The notes below the pieces were generated by a model. That model worked only from the letters and a program-made list of their open reading frames with translations. It was not told the origin of the DNA and searched no databases. Shown here piece after piece: positions 27,664-36,621 of a stretch of 64,000 nt of DNA (its first letter is position 1; each line of letters opens with the position of its first letter). The DNA comes from an uncultured Aquimarina sp. (GTDB taxonomy: Bacteria; Bacteroidota; Bacteroidia; Flavobacteriales; Flavobacteriaceae), in NCBI RefSeq assembly GCF_947492405.1, contig NZ_CANLMP010000002.1:1-64000 (forward strand). The letters run 5' to 3'. A program made the position numbers and the translations under genes.

Positions 27664-28494
27664 TTACAACAATATCTCTCTTTCTTCACCTTCTGCGTTT
27701 GTAAACACAGCTTTATTATCACAGGATCCATCTCCGTAATCTAATGCCCCACTGAAATTCGTTCTTACTAACTCCATAACCCCGCTTACCAAAAATCTGC
27801 AACTAGCTTCTCGTCGTAAAGAATTAGTTATAGTAGTGCTATGCATATTACCATTTACAAAATTAGTTTGCCAAGAACCTGTAATTAAGAAAACATTATC
27901 TCCCCAATTACCATTAAAAGCACCTTCTATCCATTCACGAGTTTTAGAACCTGTTCTTGAAGCTTGTGTACCATCTGCAAATGTTACCGTAAAATCAAGG
28001 TTCATTGAATATTGTGGGTTACCATTTTCATTAGCTCTAAGTCTAGTAATCGTTCTGGAACCGGAAAATCCGATGTCATCAATAAAAAAATCTTCCAAAT
28101 TATAATTAATCACCAAAGACATCTCTTCTATATTTAGCTCATAAGACATAAGAATCTTCCCCTTTACAATATGCCCGCTTCTTACCTCGCATCCATCCGT
28201 ACCAAAATCGATAGTAACGTTTTTAGAAGTATTTGTTAGTTCTACTGTTACTGTAGCACAATCGGGCAAAAAACGATTATTACCACTTTTAGCCAAACTT
28301 TCTTCATCTTCGAATCCTTGCATTGTCAGATCACTTAGCACTTCAGTACCATCGTCGATCTTTGCAGTAAGTACTGCTTCTTCACTATCAATACTATCAA
28401 GTGGTAATTGATCTATTGTTTCTTCACTATTACATCCTATTAAAACTATTGAAAAGAATGCAATAAAACCAAATTTCAAAATGTTGTTATTCAT
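27664..28494 (-). CDS. lipoprotein of unknown function
   Basis: The 276-residue protein has an SpII signal (FIAFFSIVLIGC, Cys about residue 21) followed by an acidic linker (NSEETIDQLPLDS). The rest is beta-rich with paired cysteines (PDCATVTVEL, DFGTDGCEVRSGHI, EASCRFLVSG, YGDGSCDNKA) that could form disulfides. The GTDGC.. RSG.I.GKI pattern recurs in Flavobacteriaceae surface lipoproteins of unknown role. It is transcribed alone. Confidence 0.8.
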   Translation of the reverse strand: MNNNILKFGFIAFFSIVLIGCNSEETIDQLPLDSIDSEEAVLTAKIDDGTEVLSDLTMQGFEDEESLAKSGNNRFLPDCATVTVELTNTSKNVTIDFGTDGCEVRSGHIVKGKILMSYELNIEEMSLVINYNLEDFFIDDIGFSGSRTITRLRANENGNPQYSMNLDFTVTFADGTQASRTGSKTREWIEGAFNGNWGDNVFLITGSWQTNFVNGNMHSTTITNSLRREASCRFLVSGVMELVRTNFSGALDYGDGSCDNKAVFTNAEGEEREILL

Positions 28495-28595
28495 ACTATT
28501 AATTTTTAATGTTACCCTTCTATGACTTAATCATTTAGAAAAGGTTTAATCCAAAATGTTTTTTTTACTAAAAGTATTTATAATCTAAAAAGTAT

Positions 28596-28603
28596 TATAT
28601 TTG
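28596..28603 (+). promoter_or_regulatory. -7 promoter box of rpsO
   Basis: TATATTTG, a perfect TAnnTTTG box, lies 54 bp before the rpsO start. As at many ribosomal promoters of the phylum, no good -33 TTG is seen. Confidence 0.6.
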
Positions 28604-28657
28604 CACGCTGATAGCAGAATGCTATTTATACATAAAAATCATTTAAATAATATTGGA

Positions 28658-28927
28658 ATGTATTTAACGAAAGAAGTTAAAGAAGAAATCTTCGCAAAAC
28701 ACGGAAAAGGTAAAAACGATTCTGGTTCTGCTGAAGGACAAATTGCATTGTTTACTCATAGAATTACTCATTTAACTGAGCACTTAAAAAAGAATCGTAA
28801 AGATTATAATACTGAGCGTTCATTAGTAAAGCTTGTAGGTAAGCGTAGAGATCTTTTAGATTATCTTATTAAGAAAGATATTATGAGATATCGTGCAATT
28901 GTAAAAGAATTAGGATTAAGAAAATAA
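28658..28927 (+). CDS. rpsO: 30S ribosomal protein S15
   Basis: The 89-residue protein binds the central domain of 16S rRNA early in small-subunit assembly. The sequence MYLTKEVKEEIFAKHGK, then GSAEGQIALFTHRITHLTEHLK and KRRDLLDYLIKKDIMRYRAI, is diagnostic (shown in part). I use ATG 28658, which gives the standard length; a longer frame from 28601 overlaps the promoter and is not credible. It is followed by a terminator and then pnp, a widely conserved neighbour. Confidence 0.97.
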   Translation: MYLTKEVKEEIFAKHGKGKNDSGSAEGQIALFTHRITHLTEHLKKNRKDYNTERSLVKLVGKRRDLLDYLIKKDIMRYRAIVKELGLRK

Positions 28928-28930
28928 TCA

Positions 28931-28961
28931 AAAAAGAGAGGCTGTATGCCTCTCTTTTTAA
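28931..28961 (+). terminator. intrinsic terminator between rpsO and pnp
   Basis: AAAAGAGAGG pairs with CCTCTCTTTT around CTGTATG and ends in T residues. Read-through or a separate promoter is needed for pnp. Confidence 0.85.
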
Positions 28962-28999
28962 TTATACTCGTTTCCTTTTATTGAAGTTTAAATTAAAAA

Positions 29000-29104
29000 C
29001 ATTTTGATCTGGAGATGATCAAAATGAATGCCTTAGTTTTTCATTGGTCGCGCAACTACAACAACAACACAACCTTGTCCGCCCGAGTAAGACGGAAACC
29101 AATG
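29000..29104 (+). promoter_or_regulatory. structured leader of pnp
   Basis: The leader holds a perfect 10-bp hairpin CATTTTGATC/GATCAAAATG (29000-29026) and a long-range pair CATTGGT (about 29044) with ACCAATG (29098-29104). In between is a CA-rich unpaired-looking stretch. In E. coli the pnp leader hairpin is the target of RNase III and PNPase autocontrol; a similar role here is only an inference. Confidence 0.4.
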
Positions 29105-29175
29105 TTTAATTAAACCTATTGGTAAGTATTACTGATACATCATTAATAATACTATTAGGTCAGAATCAAAAAAAT

Positions 29176-31380
29176 ATGATTCCAAAAGTTTATAGAGAGG
29201 TCATAGACCTTGGTGATGGTAGAGAAATATCTATTGAAACCGGAAAATTAGCAAAACAGGCACATGGATCTGTAGTTGTTCAATCAGGAAAATGTATGTT
29301 ATTATGTACTGTAGTTTCTAACTACAAAGCTGCTGACGTAGATTTCCTACCTTTAACAGTAGATTACAGAGAAAAATTTGCTGCTGCTGGTCGCTACCCT
29401 GGTGGTTTTTTCAAAAGAGAAGCTAGACCAAGTGATGGCGAAGTATTAACAATGAGATTAGTTGATCGTGTATTGCGACCTTTATTTCCTAAAGATTATC
29501 ATTCAGAAACTCAGGTGATGATCCAATTAATGTCTCATGATGAGGATGTAATGCCAGACGCAATGGCTGGATTAGCTGCATCTGCGGCTATTCAATTATC
29601 AGATTTTCCTTTCGAATGTGCTATTTCTGAAGCAAGAGTAGGACGTATTAATGGTGAATTTATTATCAACCCTACAAGGGCTCAATTAGAAGAATCTGAT
29701 ATCGATATGATGATCGGTGCTTCTGCAGACTCCGTAATGATGGTTGAAGGAGAGATGGATGAAATCTCTGAAGAAGAAATGACTGAGGCTATTAAATTTG
29801 CTCACGAAGCTATAAAAGTTCAGTGTGCTGCTCAGGAAAGATTAGCAGAAGCTTTTGGGAAAAAAGAAGTACGTGAATATGAACCTGAAAAAAGTGATGA
29901 AGATTTAGCTAAGAAGGTTCATGATATGGCATATGATAAAGTGTATGCTGTAGCAAAACAAGGTTCTTCTAAACATGAAAGAGGAGCTGCTTTTGCTGAA
30001 ATCAAAGAAGAAATAAAAGCAACTTTCTCTGAAGAAGAGTTAGAAGATTTTGGAGATTTAATATCAAAATATTACTCGAAGGCAGAAAAAGCTGCAGTTC
30101 GTGATTTAACTCTAAATGAAGGATTACGTCTTGATGGTAGACAAACTACAGAGATTAGACCAATTTGGTGTGAAGTAGATTATTTACCTTCTACACACGG
30201 TTCTTCTATATTTACAAGAGGTGAGACCCAAGCACTGGCAACAGTAACCTTAGGAACATCTAGAGAAGCTAATCAAATAGATATGCCATCTTATGAGGGA
30301 GAAGAAACATTCTATCTTCATTACAACTTCCCTCCTTTTTCTACTGGTGAAGCAAGACCTATAAGAGGTACTTCTCGTAGAGAAGTTGGACATGGTAACT
30401 TAGCACAACGTGCTCTTAAAGGAATGATTCCTAATGATTGTCCTTATACAGTACGTGTTGTTTCTGAAGTATTAGAATCTAATGGTTCTTCTTCTATGGC
30501 AACTGTATGTTCTGGAACAATGGCATTAATGGATGCTGGAGTACAGCTTAAAAAACCAGTTTCTGGTATTGCAATGGGATTAATCTCTGATGCCGATTCC
30601 GGAAAATACGCTGTATTATCCGATATCTTAGGTGATGAAGATCATTTAGGAGATATGGACTTTAAAGTTACTGGAACAGCTGATGGTATTACCGCTTGCC
30701 AGATGGATATTAAAGTAAAAGGATTGAGTTATGAGATCTTAGTAAATGCATTAAAACAAGCTCGTGACGGACGTCTACATATCCTAGAAAAGTTAACAGA
30801 TACTATCGCTGCGCCGAATGCAGATGTAAAAGGACATGCGCCAAAAATGGTTACCAGAACAATTCCAGGAGAATATATTGGAGCACTAATTGGTCCTGGT
30901 GGAAAAGTAATTCAAGAATTACAAAAAGCTACAGGCACTACAATTGTGATCAACGAAGATCCAGTTACTGAAGAAGGTATTGTAGAGATTCTGGGAACTG
31001 GTCAAGAAGGAATTGATGCAGTACTAGCAAAAATCGATTCTATTACATTTAAGCCAGTCGTTGGTAGCGTATATGAAGTAAAAGTAGTCAAAATGTTAGA
31101 TTTTGGTGCTGTGGTAGAATATATGGATGCTCCAGGTAATGAAGTATTACTTCACGTTTCTGAATTGGCTTGGGAGCGTACTGAAAATGTAAGCGACGTT
31201 GTTAATATGGGCGATGTTATGGATGTAAAATATTTCGGTATTGACTCTAGAACTCGCAAAGAAAAAGTTTCTAGAAAAGCATTATTACCAAGACCCCCAC
31301 GACCTGAAGGAAGTAAGTCTAGAGATGATAAGCCTAGAGGAGACAGAAAACCAAGAAACAATGATAAAAAAGAGAATTAA
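29176..31380 (+). CDS. pnp: polyribonucleotide nucleotidyltransferase
   Basis: The 734-residue PNPase degrades RNA 3'-to-5' phosphorolytically and can add tails. It has two RNase PH domains (first from [15 protein letters not shown]; second from about residue 320, [15 protein letters not shown]), then a KH domain ([20 protein letters not shown]) and an S1 domain ([22 protein letters not shown], in part). The C-terminal tail is basic and rich in P, R, K and D. The start is ATG 29176; upstream in-frame codons back to 29119 lack homology. Confidence 0.97.
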   Translation: MIPKVYREVIDLGDGREISIETGKLAKQAHGSVVVQSGKCMLLCTVVSNYKAADVDFLPLTVDYREKFAAAGRYPGGFFKREARPSDGEVLTMRLVDRVLRPLFPKDYHSETQVMIQLMSHDEDVMPDAMAGLAASAAIQLSDFPFECAISEARVGRINGEFIINPTRAQLEESDIDMMIGASADSVMMVEGEMDEISEEEMTEAIKFAHEAIKVQCAAQERLAEAFGKKEVREYEPEKSDEDLAKKVHDMAYDKVYAVAKQGSSKHERGAAFAEIKEEIKATFSEEELEDFGDLISKYYSKAEKAAVRDLTLNEGLRLDGRQTTEIRPIWCEVDYLPSTHGSSIFTRGETQALATVTLGTSREANQIDMPSYEGEETFYLHYNFPPFSTGEARPIRGTSRREVGHGNLAQRALKGMIPNDCPYTVRVVSEVLESNGSSSMATVCSGTMALMDAGVQLKKPVSGIAMGLISDADSGKYAVLSDILGDEDHLGDMDFKVTGTADGITACQMDIKVKGLSYEILVNALKQARDGRLHILEKLTDTIAAPNADVKGHAPKMVTRTIPGEYIGALIGPGGKVIQELQKATGTTIVINEDPVTEEGIVEILGTGQEGIDAVLAKIDSITFKPVVGSVYEVKVVKMLDFGAVVEYMDAPGNEVLLHVSELAWERTENVSDVVNMGDVMDVKYFGIDSRTRKEKVSRKALLPRPPRPEGSKSRDDKPRGDRKPRNNDKKEN

Positions 31381-31403
31381 TAAGCTCTTTTAATGACGAA
31401 TAG

Positions 31404-31441
31404 AAAACGCCTTCATATTTTGAAGGCGTTTTTGTTTTTTT
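31404..31441 (+). terminator. intrinsic terminator after pnp
   Basis: AACGCCTTC pairs with GAAGGCGTT around ATATTTT, followed by TTTGTTTTTTT. Confidence 0.88.
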
Positions 31442-31452
31442 CACAAAAAATA

Positions 31453-31482
31453 TTGATTTTATAAAAATGAACAGTATATTTG
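31453..31482 (+). promoter_or_regulatory. promoter of the alginate lyase gene
   Basis: A -33 TTG (31453-31455) and a -7 TATATTTG (31475-31482) are separated by 19 bp, the ideal Bacteroidota arrangement. Transcription should start near 31488, inside the operator pair that follows. Confidence 0.75.
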
Positions 31483-31484
31483 TA

Positions 31485-31509
31485 TTGGTTGACCAAATTG
31501 GTTAACCAA
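31485..31509. promoter_or_regulatory. two tandem uronate-type operators
   Basis: TTGGTTGACCAA (31485-31496) and the perfect palindrome TTGGTTAACCAA (31498-31509) are spaced 13 bp centre to centre and cover the start of transcription. The sequence closely matches the TTGGTATACCAA operator of the GntR-family hexuronate repressors UxuR/ExuR. A GntR repressor relieved by alginate-derived uronates is inferred; no such gene is in the window. Confidence 0.7.
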
Positions 31510-31539
31510 TTTTTAAACAAAAAAGTAAAGCCCTAAATT

Positions 31540-33318
31540 ATGGAAAACAAATATACAAAGGTACTTACCTTCTTACTTCTATTGATAGCTTTTTACAATC
31601 ACACCTACTCTCAGATTGTAAACAACGAATCGGAATTACAGAATGCTATTACAAATGCATCTGCTGGAACCACTATTACCTTAGCAAATGGAACCTGGAC
31701 CGATGTACTCATTAATATTAATAAAAACGGTACGCAGACTAATCCAATTACTATTAAGGCAGAAACAGTAGGATCTGTTTTTTTTGAAGGAAACTCTCAC
31801 GTAAGCATGGGCGGTACTTACATCATTTTTGAAGGGGTAGTTTTTCAAAACCCCTCTAACCTAACCGACAATGGAAGTACGCTAGAACCTGTAATAGAAT
31901 TTAGAGATTCTAGTAATAATGAATGTGATAATTGTACGGTCACCAATATAAAAATTGATAGTTATAATGGAACCACAGCGCAAGAAGAAGATACCTTTAA
32001 ATGGATTCTTGTATATGGACAGTATAACGAAATTAGCTATAGCTCTTTTATAGGAAAACATGGTATAGGGAGCATTATTAATGATAACAGAAATGCTACT
32101 TCTACGGAGTTTGCAGAACCAGATTTCACTAAAATACATCATAATTACTTTGCTGATCGCACCCCAATAAACGAAGTAAATGAGGATAACGATCAAGATG
32201 CTATACGAATTGGAAATAGCAGCACCTCTCTACATCCATCTAACACCGAAGTATATGACAATCTATTCTATAACTGGTCGGGAGAAGTAGAAATTATATC
32301 TAATAAAAGTGGTGAAAATAAATACTACAACAATACATTCAAAAATTACCAAGGAACTCTTACGTTAAGACATGGTGATAATTGTGAAGTATACAATAAT
32401 TATTTTTTTGCTGACAACCGACAATTTTCCGGGGGAATTAGAGTAATTGGAGAAGGTCATAAAGTATATAACAACTACATTGAAGGAGTAAATTCTGAAA
32501 AACCAACCGGAGGTAGAACCAAGACAGCTGGTGCCATTAATGTTAGTAATGGACGTCCTAATTCTGCGCTTAATGGATACTATCAAGTAATAGATGCTAC
32601 CATTGTCAATAATACTTTTGTAAACTGTGATTATGGATTTAGAATCGGAACTAATGTTGGGAGTGATTTAACATTAGCTCCGGAAAATCTTATCGTTGCT
32701 AATAACATCATGGTCAATACCAGTGAAAATGCTGTTGACGAACAAACAGTTCCAATAGGCACTTCTGTTTATGAAGGAAATATTACTCAAAATGGATCAT
32801 GGGATTTAACTAATGGAACCAACAATAACCAAACTGTATCTTCTGGCTTATTGGTAACCGGAACTGATTTTTATAGATTAGCGACTGGCAGTTCTGCAAT
32901 TGATGCAGCAGTAGGAACTTATTCGTTCTTAACTAATGATATTTTGGACGGGACAAGACCTTCTAATTATGATGCTGGTGCCGAGGAGTTTGGGGCTAAT
33001 GGAACCAGATTGCCTTATACCGTAAATGATGTAGGTGAAAAAATAGGTTTTGGTTCGCTTGATTTTATTCTTGGTGTTGAAGAAAACACTTTGGCTAGTA
33101 AAGGAATCCAGGTCTACCCGATCCCTGCAAAAAACCAACCTTTGACAATTCAATCTAATAACGTCATTGGTTCTATAGAAGTATATGACTTAAGCGGAAG
33201 AATTGTTCTTAAAAAACAAATCAATACTAATCTTGGACACATAGAAACTAATAATTTCAGTAATGGAGTTTACATAGCTAAAATACAAGGAGCTTATGGA
33301 CGTTTTGTGATTCAATAG
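31540..33318 (+). CDS. secreted PL6 alginate (or chondroitinase B-type) lyase with T9SS tail
   Basis: The 592-residue polysaccharide lyase has a signal peptide (LLLLIAFYNHTYSQ) and a right-handed parallel beta-helix with repeated Asn ladders. The PL6 catalytic Lys is probably in EIISNKSGENKYYNN and the Arg in LTLRHGDNCEVYNN. The C-terminal 75 residues (IQVYPIPAKNQPLTI to GRFVIQ) are a type A T9SS sorting domain, so it is exported across the outer membrane and either anchored or released. It cleaves by beta-elimination, most likely poly-mannuronate. It is a single gene with terminators on both sides, not part of a visible PUL. Confidence 0.93.
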   Translation: MENKYTKVLTFLLLLIAFYNHTYSQIVNNESELQNAITNASAGTTITLANGTWTDVLININKNGTQTNPITIKAETVGSVFFEGNSHVSMGGTYIIFEGVVFQNPSNLTDNGSTLEPVIEFRDSSNNECDNCTVTNIKIDSYNGTTAQEEDTFKWILVYGQYNEISYSSFIGKHGIGSIINDNRNATSTEFAEPDFTKIHHNYFADRTPINEVNEDNDQDAIRIGNSSTSLHPSNTEVYDNLFYNWSGEVEIISNKSGENKYYNNTFKNYQGTLTLRHGDNCEVYNNYFFADNRQFSGGIRVIGEGHKVYNNYIEGVNSEKPTGGRTKTAGAINVSNGRPNSALNGYYQVIDATIVNNTFVNCDYGFRIGTNVGSDLTLAPENLIVANNIMVNTSENAVDEQTVPIGTSVYEGNITQNGSWDLTNGTNNNQTVSSGLLVTGTDFYRLATGSSAIDAAVGTYSFLTNDILDGTRPSNYDAGAEEFGANGTRLPYTVNDVGEKIGFGSLDFILGVEENTLASKGIQVYPIPAKNQPLTIQSNNVIGSIEVYDLSGRIVLKKQINTNLGHIETNNFSNGVYIAKIQGAYGRFVIQ

Positions 33319-33338
33319 AGATACTATAACCATAAAAC

Positions 33339-33374
33339 AAACCGCCTTAAATTATAAATATTTAAGGCGGTTTT
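33339..33374 (+). terminator. intrinsic terminator after the lyase
   Basis: AACCGCCTTAAA pairs with TTTAAGGCGGTT around TTATAAATA and runs into TTTT. Confidence 0.88.
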
Positions 33375-33381
33375 CATTTGG

Positions 33382-33450
33382 CTAAAAAAGTCTCCCTAAC
33401 ACTACTCCAAACTGTAACCCATATATACTTTTAAGACTATTCATATTACT
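33382..33450 (-). pseudogene. 3' fragment of a barrel gene paralogous to the one at 34514
   Basis: Read on the minus strand this piece encodes SLKSIYGLQFGVVLGRLF and a stop, nearly the same as the last residues of the intact gene at 34514 (GVKSVYGFQFGVVLGRLY). Upstream it meets a stop codon, so only the tail of a duplicated gene remains. It records past tandem duplication in this cluster. Confidence 0.7.
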
Positions 33451-33585
33451 TTATACAAAAGTTACAGCAAGCGCTCTTTATTTCTTATAGGTCAAATTGA
33501 ATTTACTTCGATTAATCACTCTTTTTTACATTTGTAAAGCATAAAAGACAATTGATTTTCTGTTATAAATATTCAATATATAATA

Positions 33586-34395
33586 TCACTCTTTGTTTTT
33601 AAAAGTATATTTCACCCCAACATTAAATAATAAATTATTCAAGTATTTTGAACCATCAGAAAACAAACCTGGTGTTTTTCCCCTTTTCGGGCCAAAGTAA
33701 TTTTCGAAATCAATATATACTGACATTTTTTTATTTACAAAATAATTAAGTCCTACACCTGGATTTACACTCCCATAATATTTTGGATAATCAGTACGTA
33801 AATTGCTGGTATAATTTACATACTCACTTTTAGTTTCTATATTATATGCGTAACCCAGTTTAATATTTCCACTTAAATTTTTGTAAATCCTAAATTCCCA
33901 TTTTAGGTTAATAGGAATAGTAAAAACGTCTCCGTTAAATACACCTGAATATCTAGGACTAGAGAAACTAAAAAATCCAGATCCACCAGTAGCATCTTGA
34001 TTAAATGAAACTCCCGTTTTAAAATACTTCAGTCTTCCTGATAAACTCCAGTGTTTAGCAAAATAATATTCTACTAAAATTCCACCTTGCAGTGATGTAC
34101 TAGATTCACCCAAAGAATATGACGTAATCGTATTCGATCCAATTTCAGCTCCGAAAAACCACTTCCCTTTTGGGTTTATAATTTCTTTGCTTTGTGAAGT
34201 GATTGCGTTTGATAATAAACTAAAAAGAATAAAAGCTAATAATTTAGATCCTAATATAGCTTGAGCATTTACAAAAACTGTATTTTTTGGTTTTACATCT
34301 TTATCCAATACCGGATATGCATCTACTTCAGCACACAATTGCGACTTGAAATAAGACCATAGGTAATGGTATCCATATTTTACATATTCTATCAT
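33586..34395 (-). CDS. outer-membrane beta-barrel protein with an odd N-terminal extension
   Basis: The frame codes for 269 residues. A normal signal peptide (KLLAFILFSLLSNAITSQ) appears only at about residue 51; before it comes a 50-residue hydrophilic stretch (starting MIEYVKYGYHYLWSYF) not expected in an exported protein. No ATG lies between. Either the true start is a rare codon near the signal, or the 5' end has been rearranged. The mature part is a barrel of the OMP_b-brl type (KGKWFFGAEIGSNTITSYSLG, and the end NVGVKYTFKNKE). Its promoter module is shared with three neighbours. Function unknown. Confidence 0.7.
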   Translation of the reverse strand: MIEYVKYGYHYLWSYFKSQLCAEVDAYPVLDKDVKPKNTVFVNAQAILGSKLLAFILFSLLSNAITSQSKEIINPKGKWFFGAEIGSNTITSYSLGESSTSLQGGILVEYYFAKHWSLSGRLKYFKTGVSFNQDATGGSGFFSFSSPRYSGVFNGDVFTIPINLKWEFRIYKNLSGNIKLGYAYNIETKSEYVNYTSNLRTDYPKYYGSVNPGVGLNYFVNKKMSVYIDFENYFGPKRGKTPGLFSDGSKYLNNLLFNVGVKYTFKNKE

Positions 34396-34423
34396 AATTA
34401 AATCGTTTTATTGTTTAGTGATT

Positions 34424-34498
34424 TAAACATACTGCCTATTGATCAACTACAGTTGTCAAAATTGCAAGTATGAAATTTTAATCTTGTGATAATCATGA
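34424..34498 (-). promoter_or_regulatory. shared promoter module, copy 1
   Basis: On the minus strand: a palindrome-like site (plus strand TTGTGATAATCATGA, 34484-34498), then the box CAACTGTAGTTG (34444-34455), exactly 12 bp, then -7 TATGTTTA (34424-34431). Palindrome centre to -7 is 60 bp. It drives the barrel gene at 33586. Confidence 0.65.
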
Positions 34499-34513
34499 TC
34501 AAATTTTAGGTAA

Positions 34514-35215
34514 TCAATAGAGTCTCCCCAACACAACTCCAAACTGAAATCCATATACACTTTTCACTCCATTTAGATTACCATAGGTAGAAAGCTCTAC
34601 ACCTACTACTTTGTTAAAGACATATCGTAAAGATATTTTTGAGAATCCTCCAATAATTATTTTTTTATTTTCCTTACTTCTCATATAGTCTAGTGAAGGA
34701 CCTTTAAATCCACCAGGAAAGCAAATTCCACCAAATCCGCAAGAAGAAGCCGGAGAAAACTTTGCTTTATACTCATAATCTTCGCTATATATTATAGAAG
34801 GACCACCCATTACTAATATTTTAAGAGATCTCTTTTTATTAAGTGTAAAAGATTTGAACACGTTAGGTGATAGTGAATATAATCTATTGTCTCTCTCACC
34901 ATCATAAGGAAATCTTTTTTCTATTCCTTCTGGTAGTTCAGTACCTTCAAAATTTTCTATTTCATCGTTTGGAGGAATTCCTTTAGTACTTTCAGGCCTA
35001 TATGCTGAACTTGTAAAATCAAAACCATATCCCCATCCATTTTTTCGTTCCATCATGATACCCACATAAATATCCAGATCATTACTCTGATCACTTATTA
35101 CTTTACTGTATCCGTTAGTAAAAGCAATTGGTTTTTTATCAGTCTTTACATCTTGACCCGAACAATAGTTAGAAATGTATAGCAGTAAAACAAATAGGTT
35201 AATTAATCTTTTCAT
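34514..35215 (-). CDS. exported outer-membrane barrel-like protein
   Basis: The 233-residue protein starts at ATG 35215 with a signal peptide (MKRLINLFVLLLYISNYCSGQ). The mature sequence (YVGIMMERKNGWGYGFDFTSSAY and the end KSVYGFQFGVVLGRLY) looks like a small outer-membrane barrel with a terminal aromatic. The in-frame ATG at 35248 is part of the -7 promoter box TATGTTTG and is not the start. A truncated copy of its 3' end lies at 33382. Function unknown. Confidence 0.75.
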   Translation of the reverse strand: MKRLINLFVLLLYISNYCSGQDVKTDKKPIAFTNGYSKVISDQSNDLDIYVGIMMERKNGWGYGFDFTSSAYRPESTKGIPPNDEIENFEGTELPEGIEKRFPYDGERDNRLYSLSPNVFKSFTLNKKRSLKILVMGGPSIIYSEDYEYKAKFSPASSCGFGGICFPGGFKGPSLDYMRSKENKKIIIGGFSKISLRYVFNKVVGVELSTYGNLNGVKSVYGFQFGVVLGRLY

Positions 35216-35241
35216 TATAAAAATTTTATTGTTTAGTGATT

Positions 35242-35316
35242 CAAACATACTAGTTCTCCTACATCTAAAGTTGTCAAAAACACAAGCATGAAATTTTACA
35301 TTTGTGATAATTACAA
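35242..35316 (-). promoter_or_regulatory. shared promoter module, copy 2
   Basis: Palindrome TTGTGATAATTACAA at 35302-35316, box CAACTTTAGATG on the minus strand (35262-35273), 12 bp, then -7 TATGTTTG (35242-35249). Geometry is identical to copy 1. It drives the gene at 34514. Confidence 0.68.
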
Positions 35317-35690
35317 TTCAGAAATCGTAAGTTTACAAACACCAAGTACGGTTGCTTGTGCAGATTTTATGGACTTTTGATCATGTTTGATTTTATTTTG
35401 TGGATCAATACTATTGCATTGGGGATTTAGTAATAATAACTCATATTGAAATCTATTATATTCAATAAAAGTAAGAGTCAAACATCTCAATTTATTAACT
35501 TTATACGTACTACCTAATAACCTACCTTATAAAGAATACATAACTAAGAAATCGTAAAAAAAGCACCTTATTAAAATGAAGGTGCCTAATTAAATAATTA
35601 GCTAAACTCAAAATCAATTCAAAAAATAAGATTCTTATAATATTCCTTAGAATTCTATAAAGTAGATAATAATATTAGTTACAGGTATAT
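35317..35690. terminator. gene-free stretch with the minus-strand terminator of the downstream lipoprotein
   Basis: This stretch has no credible gene. At 35555-35586 GGCACCTTC/AAGGTGC followed by a T tract on the minus strand ends the lipoprotein gene at 35691. The part near 35317-35440 resembles the sequence at 37542-37640 (both contain TTTTGTGGATCAA and a nearby TTGATCAT), further evidence that the upstream regions were duplicated. Confidence 0.6.
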
Positions 35691-36383
35691 TTATTCAGGA
35701 TAAATGAGCTTCCATTCATTTCCATGAACATCATTAAATTGTACAATCCCGAAATCATAGTCATAGAAAATTTGATTCACATTCTTCTGCATCATGAAAT
35801 CACAGTATAAAAAATTATCATTTTCACTACTTCCTGAATTAACTGTAATAACATTTGTAAAAAGATGACCATTTATCATCATTTCCGATGTTTGTGTATT
35901 ATTAAATTCTGTCATAAAGATGTTAATAGGGTTAATAAGATCATCAATGAAGCTAGATGATAACACATTCCATAAAGGAAAATTTATTCCATTATTAAAC
36001 TCATCGTCTTTCTTTGAAAAAATATAATTTAATTTTGTTCTATCACCAGTTAAACCTGAGCCTATGCAATTGTCAATTATCTCAATCCTTATGATTTTAT
36101 CATCATAAGAATGTTCAAAAATTCCGCCGCCAGAAAATGTTCCTCTTGAAAATGATTCACTAATTCTTTGTTCATTAGAAATTACATTAAATTCAATAGT
36201 TTCATTTTCTTGATTTTTATAAATTATTTTTTGACCTGCTGCATAATCATAGTCTATTATTAATTCTTTTTCATCAGAATTAAATTGATAATAAGGTTCT
36301 CTTGGACTATCATCATCACTACTACAGGCGATAAAAAGAGTAAGTGTTACGAAAAAATATAGCGTTTTAAATAAATGTTTCAT
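35691..36383 (-). CDS. lipoprotein of unknown function
   Basis: The 230-residue protein starts at ATG 36383 with an SpII signal (KTLYFFVTLTLFIAC, then SSDDDSPREP), typical of Bacteroidota surface or periplasmic lipoproteins. The mature region is beta-rich and acidic with no motif I recognise. A terminator follows on its strand. It has the third copy of the shared promoter module about 110 bp upstream of the start. Confidence 0.78.
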   Translation of the reverse strand: MKHLFKTLYFFVTLTLFIACSSDDDSPREPYYQFNSDEKELIIDYDYAAGQKIIYKNQENETIEFNVISNEQRISESFSRGTFSGGGIFEHSYDDKIIRIEIIDNCIGSGLTGDRTKLNYIFSKKDDEFNNGINFPLWNVLSSSFIDDLINPINIFMTEFNNTQTSEMMINGHLFTNVITVNSGSSENDNFLYCDFMMQKNVNQIFYDYDFGIVQFNDVHGNEWKLIYPE

Positions 36384-36492
36384 ATTCAATTTGTTTATAC
36401 GAGTAATGTTTCTTTTGCTTGTTATTAGGAACGAAATAAATAGTTCAATAAATCTTCTTATGATAATATTGCTTTAAAATTCTTTAGCTATC

Positions 36493-36567
36493 TAAACATA
36501 AGAGCTATCCACCAACTTCAGTTATCACAAAGGTGAAATTTTGTATTTCCGTTAATGATAATCCTAA
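36493..36567 (-). promoter_or_regulatory. shared promoter module, copy 3
   Basis: A degenerate palindrome with core TGATAATC (36556-36563), box TAACTGAAGTTG on the minus strand (36513-36524), 12 bp, then -7 TATGTTTA (36493-36500). Spacing from core to box and to -7 is identical to the other copies. It drives the lipoprotein at 35691. Confidence 0.58.
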
Positions 36568-36621
36568 TTCAAAAAATAAAAAGTGCCTTAATTTATAAGT
36601 ATATAAAGCGTTCTTATGAGA

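Noticed and set aside
28601..28657. Longer start for rpsO
   Set aside because: S15 is 89 residues in almost all bacteria and the extension begins inside the promoter -7 box.
35216..35248. Upstream in-frame ATG of the barrel gene
   Set aside because: The ATG is part of the conserved -7 box TATGTTTG; the signal peptide begins at 35215.
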